DNA of 64,000 bases from Chryseobacterium sp. JUb7 (GTDB lineage Bacteria > Bacteroidota > Bacteroidia > Flavobacteriales > Weeksellaceae), in contig NZ_JANUFF010000017.1 in NCBI RefSeq assembly GCF_024806495.1, positions 1 through 64,000 of the forward strand, in the 5' to 3' direction. The first letter of the stretch is position 1, and each line of letters begins with the position of its first letter. The notes beneath the pieces are model-generated. The model did not search any database. It was not told where the DNA came from and saw nothing but the letters and a program-made list of their open reading frames with translations. Shown piece after piece: positions 38,623 through 46,544 of the stretch. Made by a program: the position numbers and the translations under genes.

Positions 38623-39039
38623 TTAATCCACTTCAAAAGAGCTTAAACATAACTTATCCCAATTTGAAAGAAATTGAGAACTATTTAGTGATGAAAGATC
38701 AACAATTCCTCGAGTTGAATACTGTTTACATTTATCAAAAGCTTCTTTACCTGTGGCAATATAAAAATCAGGAGATGACATGATATCTGCATTGAGATTT
38801 ACAAAAATGTAATAATGGTTTATATTAATCTTATCTTTCATAAGTGGCCATCCAATATTTTTTCTTTTATAAATTGCTTTAACTTGAATAATAAATTGTT
38901 TATTATCTTTTTCAGCAAGAATATCTATTGCTTTTGCATTTCCCATCGTAATTCCAACACTAAATCCTCTTCTTAAGAGTTCAGCTGCTACAAAATATTC
39001 TCCAGAAAGCCCTGTGCTATTTCTTTGTATTTCTGCCAT
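38623..39039 (-). CDS. PD-(D/E)XK nuclease-like protein
   Basis: 138 residues. GLSGEYFVAAELLRRGFSV, AIDILAE and FIIQVKA give the Glu, Asp and Q-x-K of the PD-(D/E)XK fold, in the small, single-domain style of Holliday-junction-resolvase-like proteins. Its stop is 30 bp before the start of the SBD-HNH gene, so the two probably form one transcript. A DNA-cleaving or DNA-end-binding role is inferred. The catalytic Glu is replaced by Gln in the ExK motif position, so activity is not certain. Confidence 0.7.
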   Translation of the reverse strand: MAEIQRNSTGLSGEYFVAAELLRRGFSVGITMGNAKAIDILAEKDNKQFIIQVKAIYKRKNIGWPLMKDKININHYYIFVNLNADIMSSPDFYIATGKEAFDKCKQYSTRGIVDLSSLNSSQFLSNWDKLCLSSFEVD

Positions 39040-39060
39040 ATTTCTTTATTAAAATGAATC

Positions 39061-39076
39061 TTATATTGCAATATAA
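39061..39076. promoter_or_regulatory. 16-bp perfect palindrome at the nuclease operon promoter
   Basis: TTATATTGCAATATAA is an exact palindrome centred about 29 bp upstream of the PD-(D/E)XK start. It is well placed for a repressor that would silence the nuclease pair. Confidence 0.4.
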
Positions 39077-39251
39077 TAAAGTAAATAAAACATTAGAACA
39101 AATAAAAGATAAATAATTCATTGAAATGATTTTACTTTTTAACTATAATACACTGTATAGTAATAAATTCATTAAATTTTGTAACTTTTTTCAAAAAAAA
39201 TATCCTTCAAAAATCAAGAAATGTTTTAGAAATAGGGGTGCTCAAGACACT

Positions 39252-39294
39252 GCAAAAATGCGATTCCAACCATAGAGAGGAATTGCATTTTTGC
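39252..39294. repeat. Inverted-repeat hairpin
   Basis: GCAAAAATGCGATTCC and GGAATTGCATTTTTGC pair over 16 bp with one mismatch and an 11-base loop. There is no T-run. It could be a second terminator stem, a small RNA or the end of a lost element. Confidence 0.45.
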
Positions 39295-39318
39295 CGCAAC
39301 ATTTTCCAGAAAAAACTG

Positions 39319-39352
39319 AAAACCTGCGAAGCCTTAATCTTCGCAGGTTTTT
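39319..39352. terminator. Bidirectional terminator after the DUF3945 gene
   Basis: AAAACCTGCGAAG, a 7-base loop, then CTTCGCAGGTTTTT: a GC-rich stem with T-runs on either side, about 70 bp beyond the DUF3945 stop. Confidence 0.8.
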
Positions 39353-39420
39353 AATTTAATATTCTTAATGGTGCACTCAAATATTTCTATAAAGACTATT
39401 AAAAATTTACAAAAGAAATA

Positions 39421-40689
39421 TTATTCACTCACTTTTTTAAAAGAAAACACAATCCTCCCAACCTCCTTATCAAACCAAATATAACCCTGATACTCCCTCC
39501 CTTTTTCACTCACCAACCCACTGATATAAGCCATCTCCCCTGCCCTTAATTTATCAATCTGCCATCTACGAAGAGCTTTACCTCTAAAAATCGTAGGAAC
39601 TACAAACTCAAAGCTATGTTCATTATTTCCTCTCAATTTCTTATTAAAGAAAAACTCCAACCACTGCTTTTCCGCATTAAACTGCAAAGTTGCATTGAAA
39701 AGCCTTTTACTCTTGGATAACATATTTTCAACAAACAAAGGTTTTCCCGAACGAAGAATTTCCTGCTGTTCTAAACTCAAAACCACATCACAGACCACCG
39801 TAGGAATTCTGATAAAATCTATTGGCAAAGAAAACAATTCATTAGTCAGCTTATCTCTGCTAATCAGTGACGGAATCACTTCTCCTGTGACAGGATTTAC
39901 AAGCTCTACCACCCTGCCCATATTTCCGATATTTAAAAGATTTAGTCGGTCTTCCTTTGAAAACTTATGACCTAAAAACTTCTTCCTGAAATCAGGCATT
40001 TTTTGTGATCTGTAAACTTGAAGCACCACTTCCCCATTGTCATTTAATTTTAATTGTAGTCTAGCATTAACAGTACCTCCCTCTTCCCCATCATCACATC
40101 GTACAGGAAGCAACACTGAAGTTTTAAATCCCTTTAATAATTCATCCAAAACATTAAACTTTTCCAACATCTCGCGATCAAGCCCAATCCCAGCTACCGC
40201 ATTCCAATCCACATCATTAATCTGATAACGGTATCTTGGATTAATGACTTCAGCAGATAGTCTCTTAGAATAAAAACTGATCCCATTCGAGCTATCGGTC
40301 TTCAAATTCTTTTTATTTCTCAAAACATCCACTGCATCAATCGAAACCTCATACTTTTTCAAATCTTCTCTATCAATAGATGATGAACTGTCAATATAAT
40401 CTTGTAATCCTAGCGCAGTTTCTACCGCTTCAAATTCTGTCACCTTAAAAAATGAATAGTCTTCTGGATTTTTAAGCTGATGATAAAAATCCGCATAGAA
40501 TTCGGTAAAAGACTCCGCTGAAGAATCGATTCTTATCATCGAATCGACCTTATCAAAACTAGGCTTAACATCGATAAGATGTCCATTTTGACTGACATTC
40601 TGAACCATTCCAATGGAATTATTACTGTGGTGAAGTACCAATAAAGTATTGGCTTCTGAGATTCGTGTATTATTGATTGTATTATTCAT
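39421..40689 (-). CDS. DUF3945/DUF4099 protein of mobile elements
   Basis: 422 residues. The sections INPRYRYQINDVDWNAVAGIGLDREMLEKFN and LRRWQIDKLRAGEMAYISGLVSEKGREYQGYIWFD are typical of DUF4099/DUF3945 proteins, which are carried by Bacteroidota conjugative and integrative elements, often with RadC. The function is unknown. No relaxase, mobilisation or conjugation gene appears in the window, so this is cargo or a remnant. It is followed by a strong terminator. Confidence 0.75.
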   Translation of the reverse strand: MNNTINNTRISEANTLLVLHHSNNSIGMVQNVSQNGHLIDVKPSFDKVDSMIRIDSSAESFTEFYADFYHQLKNPEDYSFFKVTEFEAVETALGLQDYIDSSSSIDREDLKKYEVSIDAVDVLRNKKNLKTDSSNGISFYSKRLSAEVINPRYRYQINDVDWNAVAGIGLDREMLEKFNVLDELLKGFKTSVLLPVRCDDGEEGGTVNARLQLKLNDNGEVVLQVYRSQKMPDFRKKFLGHKFSKEDRLNLLNIGNMGRVVELVNPVTGEVIPSLISRDKLTNELFSLPIDFIRIPTVVCDVVLSLEQQEILRSGKPLFVENMLSKSKRLFNATLQFNAEKQWLEFFFNKKLRGNNEHSFEFVVPTIFRGKALRRWQIDKLRAGEMAYISGLVSEKGREYQGYIWFDKEVGRIVFSFKKVSE

Positions 40690-40764
40690 GACGCTTATTT
40701 TATGATTTGTTATTATTGTCTTTAGTCTTTAATTTAAAATTGATGTACAATCTTGTTTGAAATA

Positions 40765-40794
40765 CCTGCAATGGAGTGAAACATCCTGCAACGG
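40765..40794. promoter_or_regulatory. Two direct repeats 20 bp apart upstream of the DUF3945 gene
   Basis: CCTGCAATGG (40765-40774) and CCTGCAACGG (40785-40794) are exactly two helical turns apart, about 76-105 bp before the DUF3945 start. This spacing suits cooperative binding by a regulator. Confidence 0.4.
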
Positions 40795-40837
40795 ATAGAT
40801 TTGTGTATTTCAACAACATTGTAAGATGAATTTTTAA

Positions 40838-40941
40838 AAAAGCTGTCTTAAAAGAATTAAGTTTCAATAAACTCCTAACTTTTACAATTCAGGACGTTGT
40901 AAAAGCCTGAGAGTTATCTTTTACACTTCAAGACAGCTTTT
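40838..40941 (-). terminator. Nested-stem terminator after radC
   Basis: The outer arms are AAAAGCTGTCTT (40838-40849) and AAGACAGCTTTT (40930-40941). An inner stem CTTTTACAA/TTGTAAAAG lies inside, with an AACTC/GAGTT pair between. On the minus strand the outer stem ends in a T-run, seven bases past the radC stop. The nested form is more elaborate than a simple terminator. Confidence 0.65.
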
Positions 40942-40947
40942 AAGAAT

Positions 40948-41391
40948 TTATATCATCCCATCATCCGCAAAGGAATAATGAGAATCCGAAGTCAGGATCA
41001 CATGATCCAGCAAAGTCATATTCATCACCTTAGAAGCTTCTTTAATCTGAGCAGTCATTTTAATGTCACTTGAAGAAGGATTCAAATTTCCCGAGGGATG
41101 ATTATGGGCAACAATAATCCCCGAGGCATTACAAAGAAGAGCCGCCTGTAACACAATTCGGACATCGACCAATGTTGAAGAAATTCCGGATTCAGATATT
41201 TTCTTAATTCCCAATACCTTGTTTGCCTGATTCAGATACAATGCAAAGAAAGATTCCCGATAGTCCAGCTCATCCGCATCGAAATGCTCTCTGAAAATCT
41301 CCATTGCATCCCTCGACGATGCTATAGACCTTTCACAATTTCCTTTTCTTGAATAGCTTAATTTGATTTCATTAACAATATTGAATTTCAT
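40948..41391 (-). CDS. radC: RadC-family (JAB/MPN) protein of mobile elements
   Basis: 147 residues from the ATG at 41391. An upstream start at 41433 would add 14 residues that do not match the family. The JAMM metal motif is HNHPSG followed by SSSD, with Glu in the early RESFFALYLNQANKVLG region. This is the short RadC found next to Bacteroidota mobile elements, lacking the N-terminal HhH domain of chromosomal RadC. Its biochemical role is not settled. It shares orientation with the DUF3945 gene. Confidence 0.85.
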   Translation of the reverse strand: MKFNIVNEIKLSYSRKGNCERSIASSRDAMEIFREHFDADELDYRESFFALYLNQANKVLGIKKISESGISSTLVDVRIVLQAALLCNASGIIVAHNHPSGNLNPSSSDIKMTAQIKEASKVMNMTLLDHVILTSDSHYSFADDGMI

Positions 41392-42074
41392 GTAATCTGC
41401 TCCGAGTGCGGCGGAGACCTGTTTTTCCCGCACCTACCATTAAAAACCTTATCGATTCTGAAATTGCAGCTTGAAGGAAACTTTGACTTTTTCTATTCTA
41501 TTTAATCGTATGATGTAATGAATTGATTCAAAATATCTGATAAAGCGTTGACGCTTTATTCTGATAATTCGGTTAACAATTTTATCAGTTATACTTATTG
41601 ATATCAAAAGAATAATAAGGATCAAAATTTCAATGAACTGCATTTGCATCTTGTGAGGTTTCTGACTTTTCTATGCGGATTACTATTCAGGCAGTCACAA
41701 TGAAAACTGCAATCAATTCCTTGAAAACAATAAAAAAGTAGATTGATGAAAGCTTGAAATCTATTTGTGGAGGGTTTGGAATCTCTGATTCCGGATACCC
41801 AAAAAGATTTTTTTCAGTAGTGACGACGGAATATATTTGCTATAGAAAATCGGACAGCCTCATAGGGAACATTTTAGTTGAAAAATGATTTTTAGATAAT
41901 TGATTCAATACTTAAAAAGAATATGAAGATAGTACTGAATGTTCAATAGCTTTAATCATTTAAAATAGTGAATGTTGAAAATATACAATTCGGCTTCAAC
42001 TAGTCCTGATTGGGATACATTATTTGTTCTTTCAATGCGGAACTTTGCTTCATCAATTTTAAAACATAAAAATT
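41392..42074. other. Gene-poor spacer between RadC and the dehydrogenase cluster
   Basis: About 680 bases. A 66-codon minus-strand frame at 41449-41649 (hydrophobic start, then basic) has no support beyond its length. I see no tRNA, attachment repeat or integrase remnant, and no clear promoter box. This is a likely right boundary of the mobile segment, but no boundary sequence can be named. Confidence 0.45.
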
Positions 42075-42848
42075 ATGCAGAACAATGAAAATAAAGTAGC
42101 ATTGGTATCGGGTGCGAATACCGGTGTAGGATTCCAAATTGCTAAAGCCCTTGTAGATAAAGGGTATATTGTATATGTTGGCTCTCGTGACCTTCGAAAA
42201 GGTGAAATGGCTGTTGAAGAACTGGGTGAATCAGCAAAAGCGATTCAGCTGGATATTACAGATTCAGATTCTATCAGTGCAGCAGTCAAGGTTGTAGAAA
42301 AAGAGCATGGATACCTTAGCTTATTGGTCAATAATGCAGCAGTCTCTCATGCAGGCGCATCAGGACGTACGATGGAGGAAGTTTTGGGTGCTCAGCGTGC
42401 GAGTATTGCACCAATCAATGAGCTTAAAACGGTTTGGGATACGAATGTATTCGGAACATTAGCATTGACACAAGCATTTTTGCCTCTGTTGCATCAAGCA
42501 GACAGCGCAAGGATTGTGACCGTTTCCAGTGCTTTGGGATCTCTTGGTATAAATGCCAATCCTCAAAACCCATACCGTTCCAATTTTGATGCAGTCTATG
42601 GCGCTTCCAAAACAGCCCTTAATGGAATTTTTCTTTCATTGGCGATAGAATTGGAAGACACTAATATCAAAGTTCATTTGGTAAGCCCTGGATTTACGGC
42701 GACAGCGCTCAATAATTTTCAGGGAACGGATTCTGTAGAGGAAGGTTCAAAAGAACCGATCAGAGTTGCTTTAGCTGAAGATCTTCCGACAGGAAGCTTC
42801 ACAGGTCCTGCCGATTTTAGCGGGGAAGACAATGTTCTTCCTTGGTAG
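42075..42848 (+). CDS. Short-chain dehydrogenase/reductase
   Basis: 257 residues. The NADP-binding TGxxxGxG-like motif is SGANTGVGFQIA (about residues 13-24). NNAAVSHAGA follows, and catalytic Ser/Tyr-x-x-x-Lys are in VTVSSALG and YGASKTAL. It resembles carbonyl-reductase-like SDRs. Substrate unknown. It precedes an AraC regulator gene in the same direction across a terminator, and its arrangement echoes the SDR/AraC pair at 51.9-53.6 kb. Confidence 0.88.
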   Translation: MQNNENKVALVSGANTGVGFQIAKALVDKGYIVYVGSRDLRKGEMAVEELGESAKAIQLDITDSDSISAAVKVVEKEHGYLSLLVNNAAVSHAGASGRTMEEVLGAQRASIAPINELKTVWDTNVFGTLALTQAFLPLLHQADSARIVTVSSALGSLGINANPQNPYRSNFDAVYGASKTALNGIFLSLAIELEDTNIKVHLVSPGFTATALNNFQGTDSVEEGSKEPIRVALAEDLPTGSFTGPADFSGEDNVLPW

Positions 42849-42857
42849 TTTTAACAC

Positions 42858-42889
42858 AAAACCTATGATCTATGGTCGTAGGTTTTTTT
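42858..42889 (+). terminator. Terminator after the dehydrogenase gene
   Basis: AAAACCTA and TAGGTTTT arms around a loop, followed by a T-run, 10 bp beyond the stop. Confidence 0.65.
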
Positions 42890-42902
42890 ATACATTTATA
42901 GT

Positions 42903-43823
42903 ATGAAACCCAAAGAAGATAAACTGGTACGATTCATTTCAATATCGGAAAGTCATCAGGCTTTCGGACTACCTGCACCGCAGCATCCGCTGATCAGCCT
43001 TGTCCATTTTAACAAGGATAATCCTTTTAATACAGCTATGGCACCGATCTATGATATCCTTAGCTTTTATAAGATCACCTTTATCACCAGAAATAAAGGA
43101 AGATTAAAGTATGGCAGGAATTACTATGACTATGATGAAGGCAGTATGTTGTTCCTGGCACCTGACCAGCTAGTAGGAAGCACCGATTATAACAGTGAGA
43201 CCTATTGCTATATTTTACTGATCCATCCTGATTTTCTGCTGGGTCATCCCATCGCACGAAAAATAAAACAATACAGCTACTTTTCTTATGCCTCCAACGA
43301 GGCGCTTCATCTTTCGGACAGTGAAAAAGAAATCATTCTGTCGGTTTATCAAATCATGGAGCAGGAACTGAACAGCCGTGTAGATGAGTTCAGTCAGGAA
43401 GTTGTAATTGCTCAGTTGGAGTTGTTGCTAAGCTACGTCAACAGGTTTTATAAAAGGCAGTTTATCACCAGAAAAGGGGCTAATAATGATATACTTCAAA
43501 AAACTGAAAGTATTATTGAGGATTATCTCAACAATCAGCTATCATTGAAGCAAGGTCTTCCGACTGTGCAGTATGTTGCGGATCAGCTTAAAATCTCATC
43601 CGGATATCTGAGCGATCTCCTGCGCTCACTAATTGGACAGAATGCCCAGCAGTATATCCGAAGCAAAGTCATCGAAAAAGCAAAGGAGCGACTGACCAAT
43701 ACCAATCTAACAGTAGCTGAAATCGCTTATGAATTGGGATTTGAGCATCCACAGTCTTTCAGCAAGATGTTTAGGGTAAGGACGGGTCTCTCGCCTTTGG
43801 AATTTCGTAACTCATTTAACTGA
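42903..43823 (+). CDS. AraC-family regulator
   Basis: 306 residues. The C-terminal AraC domain includes VQYVADQLKISSGYLSDLLRSL and LTVAEIAYELGFEHPQSFSKMFRVRTGLSPLEFR. The N-terminus (FGLPAPQHPLISLVHFN) closely resembles the regulator at 51933-52853. The two are paralogues, each next to a dehydrogenase gene. It probably controls the neighbouring SDR in response to a small molecule. Confidence 0.88.
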   Translation: MKPKEDKLVRFISISESHQAFGLPAPQHPLISLVHFNKDNPFNTAMAPIYDILSFYKITFITRNKGRLKYGRNYYDYDEGSMLFLAPDQLVGSTDYNSETYCYILLIHPDFLLGHPIARKIKQYSYFSYASNEALHLSDSEKEIILSVYQIMEQELNSRVDEFSQEVVIAQLELLLSYVNRFYKRQFITRKGANNDILQKTESIIEDYLNNQLSLKQGLPTVQYVADQLKISSGYLSDLLRSLIGQNAQQYIRSKVIEKAKERLTNTNLTVAEIAYELGFEHPQSFSKMFRVRTGLSPLEFRNSFN

Positions 43824-43932
43824 TAGCGGTTTTAAATCTGCTATTTGGTAGTATATATAAGATTTATTCTAATCTCTTATATTCTAAATTTATCAATTGG
43901 CGGCTTTAAATACCTGAAGCCTTAACTATTAG

Positions 43933-43978
43933 TATCAAAGCACTGATTTAACCGTATTGTCAAATCAATGCTTTGATA
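43933..43978. terminator. Imperfect bidirectional terminator
   Basis: TATCAAAGCACTGATTT and AAATCAATGCTTTGATA pair with one mismatch, between the convergent AraC and dehydrogenase genes. The T-runs are weak. Confidence 0.5.
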
Positions 43979-44023
43979 GATTAAATTATACAGATTGTAT
44001 TTTATCTCTAATATTTATAACAA

Positions 44024-44797
44024 TTAAACTGTTGGTGACGCCCCGCCATCGACAGAAATATTAGCACCTGTTATATACAATCCTTCTGAAGAAGCCAAGA
44101 AAGCCACTGTATTGGCAATCTCTTCAGGCTCAGCCATTCTTCCAATTGGCACACCAACAGCATCAATCACATTTTGGAAAGATTCTTCAAAACTAGTTCC
44201 TGACTGCTGAGCAATATTTTCAATAAAATCATTCATTAGCGGAGTTCTTACAACACCCGGGGATACACTATTTACTCTTATTCCTTTAGACCCTACTTCA
44301 TTTGCCAATGCTTTACTATAAGCATTTAATGCGGCTTTCGCTGATGAATATGACATGGTCATTTCCCAGATGGGCTGTTTGGCTGCTCCTGTCGAAATAT
44401 TGATGATGACACCCTCCTTCTGTTTAAGCATTGTAGGCAATAAGGCTTTATTCATACGAACAACTGACATGAAATTAAGTTCCCAGTCTTTTAACCAGTG
44501 CTCATCTTCCAATGTATTAAAACCTCCACCGGGGCTTAAATTGGCTCCGGCATTGTTAACGATAATATCTATTTTACCGTATTTTTCCAGGATCTCCTTT
44601 GCAATTTTTTCTGCGCTGTCTGCCTGAGTAAGATCAGCAGCAATAAAATGATGGTTGCTAGAGTTATCGTTTGCTTCTGTACGGGCAGTTGTTACAACAA
44701 TTGCTCCGCTAGCATTAAGTTTATCCGCAATTGCCTTACCTATCCCTTTTGTTCCCCCTGTTACCAGAGCTATTTTTCCTTTTAAAGAATCATACAT
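44024..44797 (-). CDS. Short-chain dehydrogenase/reductase
   Basis: 257 residues. The N-terminal TGGTKGIGKAIA is a cofactor motif and NNAGANLS follows. The catalytic Ser and YxxxK are in NISTGAAK and YSSAKAAL, with VNSVSPGVVRTP after them. It is closer to 3-ketoacyl-ACP-reductase-type SDRs than the previous one. It is divergent from an HxlR regulator with facing promoters, so that regulator probably controls it. Confidence 0.88.
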   Translation of the reverse strand: MYDSLKGKIALVTGGTKGIGKAIADKLNASGAIVVTTARTEANDNSSNHHFIAADLTQADSAEKIAKEILEKYGKIDIIVNNAGANLSPGGGFNTLEDEHWLKDWELNFMSVVRMNKALLPTMLKQKEGVIINISTGAAKQPIWEMTMSYSSAKAALNAYSKALANEVGSKGIRVNSVSPGVVRTPLMNDFIENIAQQSGTSFEESFQNVIDAVGVPIGRMAEPEEIANTVAFLASSEGLYITGANISVDGGASPTV

Positions 44798-44825
44798 AAT
44801 TGATTGTATTTTTAAAATTAAGTTG

Positions 44826-44833
44826 CAAATCTA
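44826..44833 (-). promoter_or_regulatory. Candidate -7 box for the dehydrogenase
   Basis: On the minus strand this reads TAGATTTG, matching TAnnTTTG, about 29 bp before the start codon. It faces the hxlR promoter. Confidence 0.5.
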
Positions 44834-44845
44834 TTTCCATTACTT

Positions 44846-44853
44846 TACTTTTG
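44846..44853 (+). promoter_or_regulatory. Candidate -7 box for hxlR
   Basis: TACTTTTG matches TAnnTTTG, 64 bp before the hxlR start, only 13 bp from the opposed box. A single bound regulator could repress both genes. Confidence 0.5.
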
Positions 44854-44916
44854 CAAGTAGTCACACGATTGTATATTAGCAACACCAAAGTAACTTTTAT
44901 TGGTAATCATATAGTT

Positions 44917-45243
44917 ATGGAAAAAGAAATTATTGAAAAAACGGAAAATAAATGTGAGCTCCAGAAAATCCTTGATATTATTGGCGGAAAATGGTCAATG
45001 TCCATTATTTATGCGCTGATTCCTGAAAAAAGGCGTTTCAAAGAACTGGAAAGAATGATACCCGGCATAAGTACAAGAATGCTGGTGAAAGAACTAAAGA
45101 ATATGGAAGAAAACGGCATTGTAACCCGTACAGCTTTTGCCACTGTTCCACCGACCGTTGAATATAATTTAACTGCTAAAGGAAGGAAACTGGAGCCTAT
45201 CATTAATGATCTTTATCAATGGGGATTGGAATATATCAATTAG
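44917..45243 (+). CDS. HxlR-family winged-helix regulator
   Basis: 108 residues from the ATG at 44917, the normal HxlR length. A frame from 44800 would add 39 residues that read through the promoter region. CELQKILDIIGGKWSMSIIYAL, the winged-helix RFKELERMIPGISTRMLVKELK, and the wing region GIVTRTAFATVPPTVEYNLTAKG are diagnostic. HxlR proteins usually sense electrophiles or quinones and often sit opposite an oxidoreductase, as here. Its 3' end is duplicated at 51.7 kb. Confidence 0.88.
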   Translation: MEKEIIEKTENKCELQKILDIIGGKWSMSIIYALIPEKRRFKELERMIPGISTRMLVKELKNMEENGIVTRTAFATVPPTVEYNLTAKGRKLEPIINDLYQWGLEYIN

Positions 45244-45257
45244 CATGCTGATTAAAA

Positions 45258-46022
45258 ATGGATTTCCCAATAAATAAATTAGAATATATCTGTATTCAAC
45301 CTGATGAACCGCTAACAAATATTGTGGAAAGTATCTGGATGGTAAAAAACCATTCTGATGAAGAAAAAGAAGGAATTATAGTTCCCGATGGAAAAATAGA
45401 TTTATTTCTGTTAGCTGATGAAAATGGAAATTTTGAAATTTTCGTTTCCGGAGTATGTTCTGCTCCCATCACTAAACCTCCATTTCCCAAATCTACAATG
45501 TTTGCAATCAGCTTTTATCCCATCGCTGCCGAATATATTTTCAAACAATCTTTTGCGGATTTAAATAACATGAAGAAAACATTTCCGACAGATTACTGGG
45601 GATTTTCAAGAGATGATCTGAACGATTTCAACCAATTTTACCATAAAACTTTTAAGATCATTTCTTCGTTATTATCTAAAGAAATAGACGACAGAAAAAA
45701 GAAATTATTTAAACTTATTCATGCTTCTAAAGGAGAAATTACTGTAAAAGAACTCGAAGAAAATGTTTTTTGGAGCAGCAGACAAATGAACCGTTATTTC
45801 CATAAATGGTTAGGCGTAACGCTTAAAACCTATCTCAACATTATCCGTTTCTCCAACTCATTAAAACAGCTAAAAAATGGGGATTTCTACCCTCAACTCG
45901 ATTATGCAGACCAATCTCATTTTATCAGGGAAGTGAAAAAGTTTGCAGGAGTAAAACCAATTATCTTAAATAAAAACGAAAACGACCGATTTATCCAATT
46001 GAGCCTTATGCCCGAAAAGTAA
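45258..46022 (+). CDS. AraC-type regulator with DUF6597-like N-terminus
   Basis: 254 residues. The N-terminal half begins YICIQPDEPLTNIVESIWMV and has VPDGKIDLFLL, typical of the DUF6597 sensing domain. The AraC helix-turn-helix is degenerate in places (VKELEENVFWSSRQMNRYFHKWLG, then DYADQSHFIREVKKFAGVKP). It starts 14 bp after hxlR, so the two may be co-transcribed. Target unknown. Confidence 0.8.
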   Translation: MDFPINKLEYICIQPDEPLTNIVESIWMVKNHSDEEKEGIIVPDGKIDLFLLADENGNFEIFVSGVCSAPITKPPFPKSTMFAISFYPIAAEYIFKQSFADLNNMKKTFPTDYWGFSRDDLNDFNQFYHKTFKIISSLLSKEIDDRKKKLFKLIHASKGEITVKELEENVFWSSRQMNRYFHKWLGVTLKTYLNIIRFSNSLKQLKNGDFYPQLDYADQSHFIREVKKFAGVKPIILNKNENDRFIQLSLMPEK

Positions 46023-46051
46023 TTTTGCTCTGTAATTAAAACAAGAACAAA

Positions 46052-46438
46052 ATGAATTTAAACCACATCAATATCGTTGTACAAGATGTAAATAAAGCAG
46101 TAAATTTATTTACAAAACATTTAGGTTTTAGTTTAATTGTCAATCGAAACAACAAAATGGCAGTTCTGGAAAATGACCATAATTTTGCATTAGTTGTTTG
46201 GGGACAGGAATTGAACCACAAGGAAAATATGCCTGAATATCCGGAGAATTTCCACATTGGATTTTATCAGAATGATGAGCAAGCAATTTGGGATATCTAT
46301 GAAAAGCTAAAAACAGAAACGGACTTACACTTTGAAAGTGAACCTAAGAAAATCAGGAACACGTTCGGTTTCTATTTCCTTTTTGAAAAGTTGATGATAG
46401 AAATAAGTGTTAATCCATTTAAGGGTAATATTGCATAA
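46052..46438 (+). CDS. Small VOC-fold protein
   Basis: 128 residues. The opening MNLNHINIVVQDVNKAVNLFTKHLGFSLIV is a standard VOC start. A metal-ligand His is in LNHINI, and Glu is near the C-terminal FEKLMIEISV. The length suits glyoxalase or antibiotic-resistance-type single-domain members. It follows the AraC gene by 29 bp. Substrate unknown. Confidence 0.8.
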   Translation: MNLNHINIVVQDVNKAVNLFTKHLGFSLIVNRNNKMAVLENDHNFALVVWGQELNHKENMPEYPENFHIGFYQNDEQAIWDIYEKLKTETDLHFESEPKKIRNTFGFYFLFEKLMIEISVNPFKGNIA

Positions 46439-46544
46439 CATAGCTAACAGCTGCCAATAGACCACTGAATTCAAGATCACGTAAATAAAATTACTCTCGC
46501 TATTTTAGGAAAGATTATAGCTAGGACTAATACAGCCAGACTTC

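Larger units (their letters stand above)
39077..39420. other. Spacer with two hairpins between island and DUF3945 gene
   Basis: About 345 bases without a gene. The left part is plain AT-rich sequence. The right part holds a 16-bp-stem hairpin at 39252-39294 and a terminator at 39319-39352. Confidence 0.5.

Noticed and set aside
39230..39300. Possible tRNA or tmRNA end near the island border
   Set aside because: The inverted repeat does not form a cloverleaf and no CCA-type 3' end or T-arm is present.
41449..41649. 66-codon minus-strand frame with one hydrophobic segment upstream of radC
   Set aside because: Low-complexity Ile/Arg-rich sequence with no promoter or homology sign; kept only as a note in the spacer entry.
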